A stretch of DNA of 64,000 nucleotides, taken from contig CAWIZO010000006.1 of assembly GCA_963840665.1 (NCBI GenBank), positions 1,029,753 through 1,093,752 on the forward strand, written 5' to 3'. Positions within the stretch are counted from its first letter, which is position 1. Every line of letters begins with the position of its first letter. Made by a program: the position numbers and the translations under genes. A model generated the notes under the pieces. It was not told where the DNA came from and made no database searches. It saw only the letters and a program-made list of their open reading frames with translations. Of the stretch, positions 61,846-64,000 are shown piece after piece. Origin of the DNA: DATFTE01 sp963840665 (GTDB lineage Bacteria; Acidobacteriota; Terriglobia; Terriglobales; Acidobacteriaceae).

Positions 61846-61947
61846 ATGAAAAACAGACTACTGAAACTTGCATACGCTCTAATCATTCCAGCCATCGTCG
61901 CGCTGCTGGCGATCAGTTGCAGCGCTTCGGCAGTGTGGGGCAGCTAG
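61846..61947 (+). CDS. 33-aa signal-peptide micro-ORF ending SASAVWGS (copy 1)
   Basis: Unannotated; too short for usual gene calling. Basic start (MKNRLLK), hydrophobic core (LAYALIIPAIVALLAI), then SCSASAVWGS and stop. Reads as a complete Sec signal peptide with an AxA-type site (ASA) leaving only VWGS; the SC just before could alternatively be a loose lipobox. AAGG precedes the ATG (61838-61840 region). It lies 54 nt after the subtilase stop codon and shares the VWG motif with that protein's tail and SASAVWGS/AASAVWGS with copy 2. Confidence 0.7.
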   Translation: MKNRLLKLAYALIIPAIVALLAISCSASAVWGS

Positions 61948-61976
61948 AAACAATCTGACGCGTGAAGGAGGAAAAG

Positions 61977-62078
61977 ATGAAAAGATTCAAGAAGGCGGTA
62001 ATCGTAGCAGTTCTGCTTTCGGCAACGGTATTAGCGCTTAGCTTGTTGTCCGCCGCATCTGCCGTTTGGGGGAGCTAG
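61977..62078 (+). CDS. 33-aa signal-peptide micro-ORF ending AASAVWGS (copy 2)
   Basis: Unannotated. Exactly the same length as copy 1: basic start (MKRFKKA), hydrophobic core (VIVAVLLSATVLALSLL), then SAASAVWGS and stop. The Shine-Dalgarno is excellent (AAGGAGG, 61965-61971, 5 nt before ATG), so translation is very likely. Predicted signal peptidase cleavage after ASA would free VWGS. The N-terminal and core sequences differ almost completely from copy 1 while the last six residues (SAVWGS) are identical, which implies selection on that end. Confidence 0.75.
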   Translation: MKRFKKAVIVAVLLSATVLALSLLSAASAVWGS

Positions 62079-62324
62079 CGCTTTGAAGACGTCTTGCTTC
62101 ATCACGGTTCCCTTTCGCGCCCGGCGAATAGCGCTCTGGGCCGCACGCAAGCTTGCATTCCCGTAGGGGCACCCACGCTCTTCCCACCTTGGTGTCTAAC
62201 CCTCTGATCTCAATCGCCTAAACTGAAGTAACCTACCTTTCCCCAGCCCTGCCATGTTAAAGATTCCCAAGGGAATCGCGTAGTTCCTCGTCCTCGGAGT
62301 CGCCTCGCGCAAACCCGTACCCTC

Positions 62325-63656
62325 ATGAAGCCTTCTGCTGACTTGCAATTCGGGGACGGCACAATCGCCGTGGTTCGTAGCGAGATCATGCGCCACGTCA
62401 TGAGTATGGTCGAGCGGGTGGCGCAGCACGATGCCGCGATCCTCATTGTCGGAGAGACGGGCTGCGGCAAGGAAGTCGTCGCCAAGGCAATCCATCAGCA
62501 CTCTCTGCGTTGCAACAAGTCATTCGTCGACGTAAACTGCGCCGCGCTTCCCGAGCACCTCGTCGAAAGCGAACTCTTTGGATACGAGAAAGGCGCCTTC
62601 AGCGGAGCTGACTCGACCAAGCCCGGCCTGTTTGAATTAGCCAACGACGGAACTCTGCTGCTCGATGAAATCGGCGAACTCGACGGAAAGGTGCAAGCCA
62701 AACTGCTGCGCGTCCTCGATGGCGTTCCCTATTACCGCCTGGGAGGCAGCCGCAAGGTCGCAGTCAACGTGCGTGTGATTGCCGCCACCAATCGCGATCT
62801 CGAAGCCGAAGTGCAGGCAGGCAAGTTTCGCCGCGATCTCTACCATCGCTTAACGCAATTCCAGTTAGTGGTTCCACCATTGCGGGAACGTTGGGACGAC
62901 GTAGTCGCCCTCGCCGAACATTTTCTTCACCAACAATCCGCGACGGCAAAGTTCACACCCGATGCGCTGCAGGCGTTGATGCGATACAACTGGCCGGGCA
63001 ACATCCGCGAGCTAAAGAATGTGATTTTCAAGACGGCTGTCCAGATGAAGCCTGGTGCGAAGGAGATTAGAACCAGCGATCTACCGGCTGCGATCTGTGG
63101 CATGATTGATGCCATCGCTCCGGCTTCCTTCCAGGGTAACCTGGAAGACATGGAGCGGCAGATGATCATGCAGGCGTTGTCGCGGAGCGGCGGAAATCAG
63201 GTAAAAGCCGCCCAACAGTTAGGAATCTCGGGGCGCACTCTGCGTAGGAAGCTAGCCAAGTACCGCCGCGAAGACCACGAAGCTGGATTGCAACCGGCAG
63301 GAACATCGGGAGCCCAGCAACAACGCTACTTCCGCGTCACTGTGGCGATTCCGGTCAGGCTGCAATTGGACGGAGAGGAGATCACGGCGACCAGCGTCAA
63401 CATCAGTTCTGGAGGCCTCGCGGTGCAGTGTCCCATCACTCTCGCGCACGGGTCCAGCATGGATATTTCGTTCACTCTTCCCGAGAGCGAATCTCCGATC
63501 GAGGCAAAGGCGAAGCTGGCCTGGTCCGGTCCAGAGGGCCTGGCGGGACTCAGCATCGTCGAAATTCATCCTGCTCTCGAGCGCGAACTCCAACAGTGGC
63601 TGGTGGAAAAAGCCCGTACCGAAGGCTGGATCGAATCGGAAGCCACGACCCAGTAA
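62325..63656 (+). CDS. sigma-54 activator (AAA+/Fis HTH) with C-terminal PilZ domain
   Basis: A 443-residue bacterial enhancer-binding protein. AAA+ domain from about residue 10 to 235: Walker A GETGCGKE, the sigma-54 contact loop GYEKGAFSGAD (GAFSGA, Ser for the usual Thr), Walker B GTLLLDEIGEL, R-fingers in FRRDLYHRL. Fis-type HTH (GNQVKAAQQLGISGRTLRRK) at about 285-310, then a PilZ domain (QQRYFRVTVAIPVRLQLD, NISSGGLAVQCP). There is no N-terminal receiver or GAF domain, so c-di-GMP through PilZ may be the control input; this is inference. No Shine-Dalgarno visible. Confidence 0.9.
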   Translation: MKPSADLQFGDGTIAVVRSEIMRHVMSMVERVAQHDAAILIVGETGCGKEVVAKAIHQHSLRCNKSFVDVNCAALPEHLVESELFGYEKGAFSGADSTKPGLFELANDGTLLLDEIGELDGKVQAKLLRVLDGVPYYRLGGSRKVAVNVRVIAATNRDLEAEVQAGKFRRDLYHRLTQFQLVVPPLRERWDDVVALAEHFLHQQSATAKFTPDALQALMRYNWPGNIRELKNVIFKTAVQMKPGAKEIRTSDLPAAICGMIDAIAPASFQGNLEDMERQMIMQALSRSGGNQVKAAQQLGISGRTLRRKLAKYRREDHEAGLQPAGTSGAQQQRYFRVTVAIPVRLQLDGEEITATSVNISSGGLAVQCPITLAHGSSMDISFTLPESESPIEAKAKLAWSGPEGLAGLSIVEIHPALERELQQWLVEKARTEGWIESEATTQ

Positions 63657-63723
63657 GGCCGCATTCGCGAAATCGAGTTTTTCCGCAGCCTGTCTAGCCA
63701 CTCTCGAGTCAGCTGCCCTGCGT

Positions 63724-63843
63724 CTACATCCGGCTGATGCGAATATATCGGCCCAGATCCGGCACCGCGTTTAGAAAGACATACCCTGCGAAGAGCAAGC
63801 TCACCGTACCAACCACTTTGGTCAATGTCGAAAGTGTTCTCAC
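63724..63843 (-). CDS. 39-aa small membrane protein (DUF6893-like ending)
   Basis: One transmembrane helix (LTKVVGTVSLLFAGYVFLNA) followed by VPDLGRYIRISRM at the very C-terminus, a PDxxRYxxIxxM ending shared by a group of tiny bacterial membrane proteins (recognised from memory as DUF6893-like). GTG start at 63843 is chosen because AGGGGG lies 4 nt upstream; the frame itself is open to 63927. Function unknown. Convergent to the sigma-54 activator. Confidence 0.55.
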   Translation of the reverse strand: MRTLSTLTKVVGTVSLLFAGYVFLNAVPDLGRYIRISRM

Positions 63844-63969
63844 GGATCCCCCTAGAAATTGCGCGCTCCTTTGGGATGGCGCGATCCTCTCCGGGGATGC
63901 CTTCTGAAGCGAGACAAGGCCCGCCACTTGCCACTACAATCGGGCAAGACCCTTGTTGTCTCAGGTGAA

Positions 63970-64000
63970 GGGCCCTTAGCTCAGCGGTTAGAGCAGTGGA
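63970..64000 (+). tRNA. 5' part of a tRNA gene, cut by the window end
   Basis: GGGCCCTTAGCTCAGCGGTT followed by AGAGCAGTGGA has the acceptor 5' strand, TAGCTCAG D-arm start, GGTTAGAGCA D-loop and the beginning of the anticodon stem. The anticodon is outside the window. The GGGCCC acceptor arm and this D-arm fit tRNA-Lys among others; identity is not assigned. Confidence 0.8.

Noticed and set aside
62079..62324. Third VWGS micro-ORF after copy 2
   Set aside because: No further AVWGS-ending frame exists; the only short ATG frame (nine codons, about 62252) has no signal-peptide character.

Overview
The window looks like a chromosomal segment of an acidobacterium (Acidobacteriota, probably the Terriglobia/Koribacter side). 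This is inference from gene content and GC-rich base composition; no rRNA or other taxonomic marker is present. Supporting signs are an Alternative Complex III plus caa3 oxidase operon, many secreted peptidases, an abundance of PilZ and c-di-GMP proteins, and short palindromic REP-like elements with 9-bp stems and a GA loop.

Layout. 1-23 kb is a mixed housekeeping and accessory region: a truncated DHA2 exporter, a GlsB/YeaQ-type membrane protein, radical SAM protein, GTP-dependent PEPCK, PgeF, a serine hydrolase, DUF2461, HU, SppA, a zinc-ribbon membrane protein, a lipid-kinase-like protein, TyrS, PurN, an S10 carboxypeptidase, a large DUF3857/transglutaminase/TPR protein, DUF2071 and an amidase. 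23-24.6 kb holds an aldehyde dehydrogenase. 24.8-37.3 kb is one respiratory operon, actABCDEF, a small membrane protein, SCO, then coxBAC and subunit IV: a quinol-cytochrome c oxidoreductase feeding a cytochrome c oxidase. 37.3-46 kb has a MITE-like inverted repeat, a large FAD/Fe-S oxidoreductase, an O-methyltransferase, an RMD1/DUF155 protein, an SDR, a zinc alcohol dehydrogenase and a small acidic protein.

46.2-52.1 kb looks like an unusual RiPP (ribosomally made, modified peptide) locus: nucleotidyltransferase (divergent), ABC exporter pair, an unannotated 59-aa candidate precursor, an S24/S26-type peptidase, an HPr-kinase-like protein, a PqqD-like protein and a SPASM radical SAM enzyme, the last three with 4-nt overlaps. 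52.2-63.7 kb has a c-di-GMP and peptide theme: a PilZ protein, an oligopeptide ABC importer, an HD-GYP/GAF/GGDEF/PilZ protein, a secreted subtilase whose C-terminal tail repeats SVIWGN, two unannotated 33-aa signal-peptide-only ORFs that both end in SAVWGS, and a sigma-54 activator with a PilZ tail. The window ends inside a tRNA gene.

The two most novel candidates are the VWGS micro-peptide/subtilase locus (59.7-63.7 kb) and the lasso-like but cyclase-free radical SAM RiPP locus (46.2-52.1 kb). At least eleven single-base frame breaks across eight genes, including tyrS and actB, suggest indel errors in the assembly rather than gene decay; affected genes are described as whole genes with the break position given.
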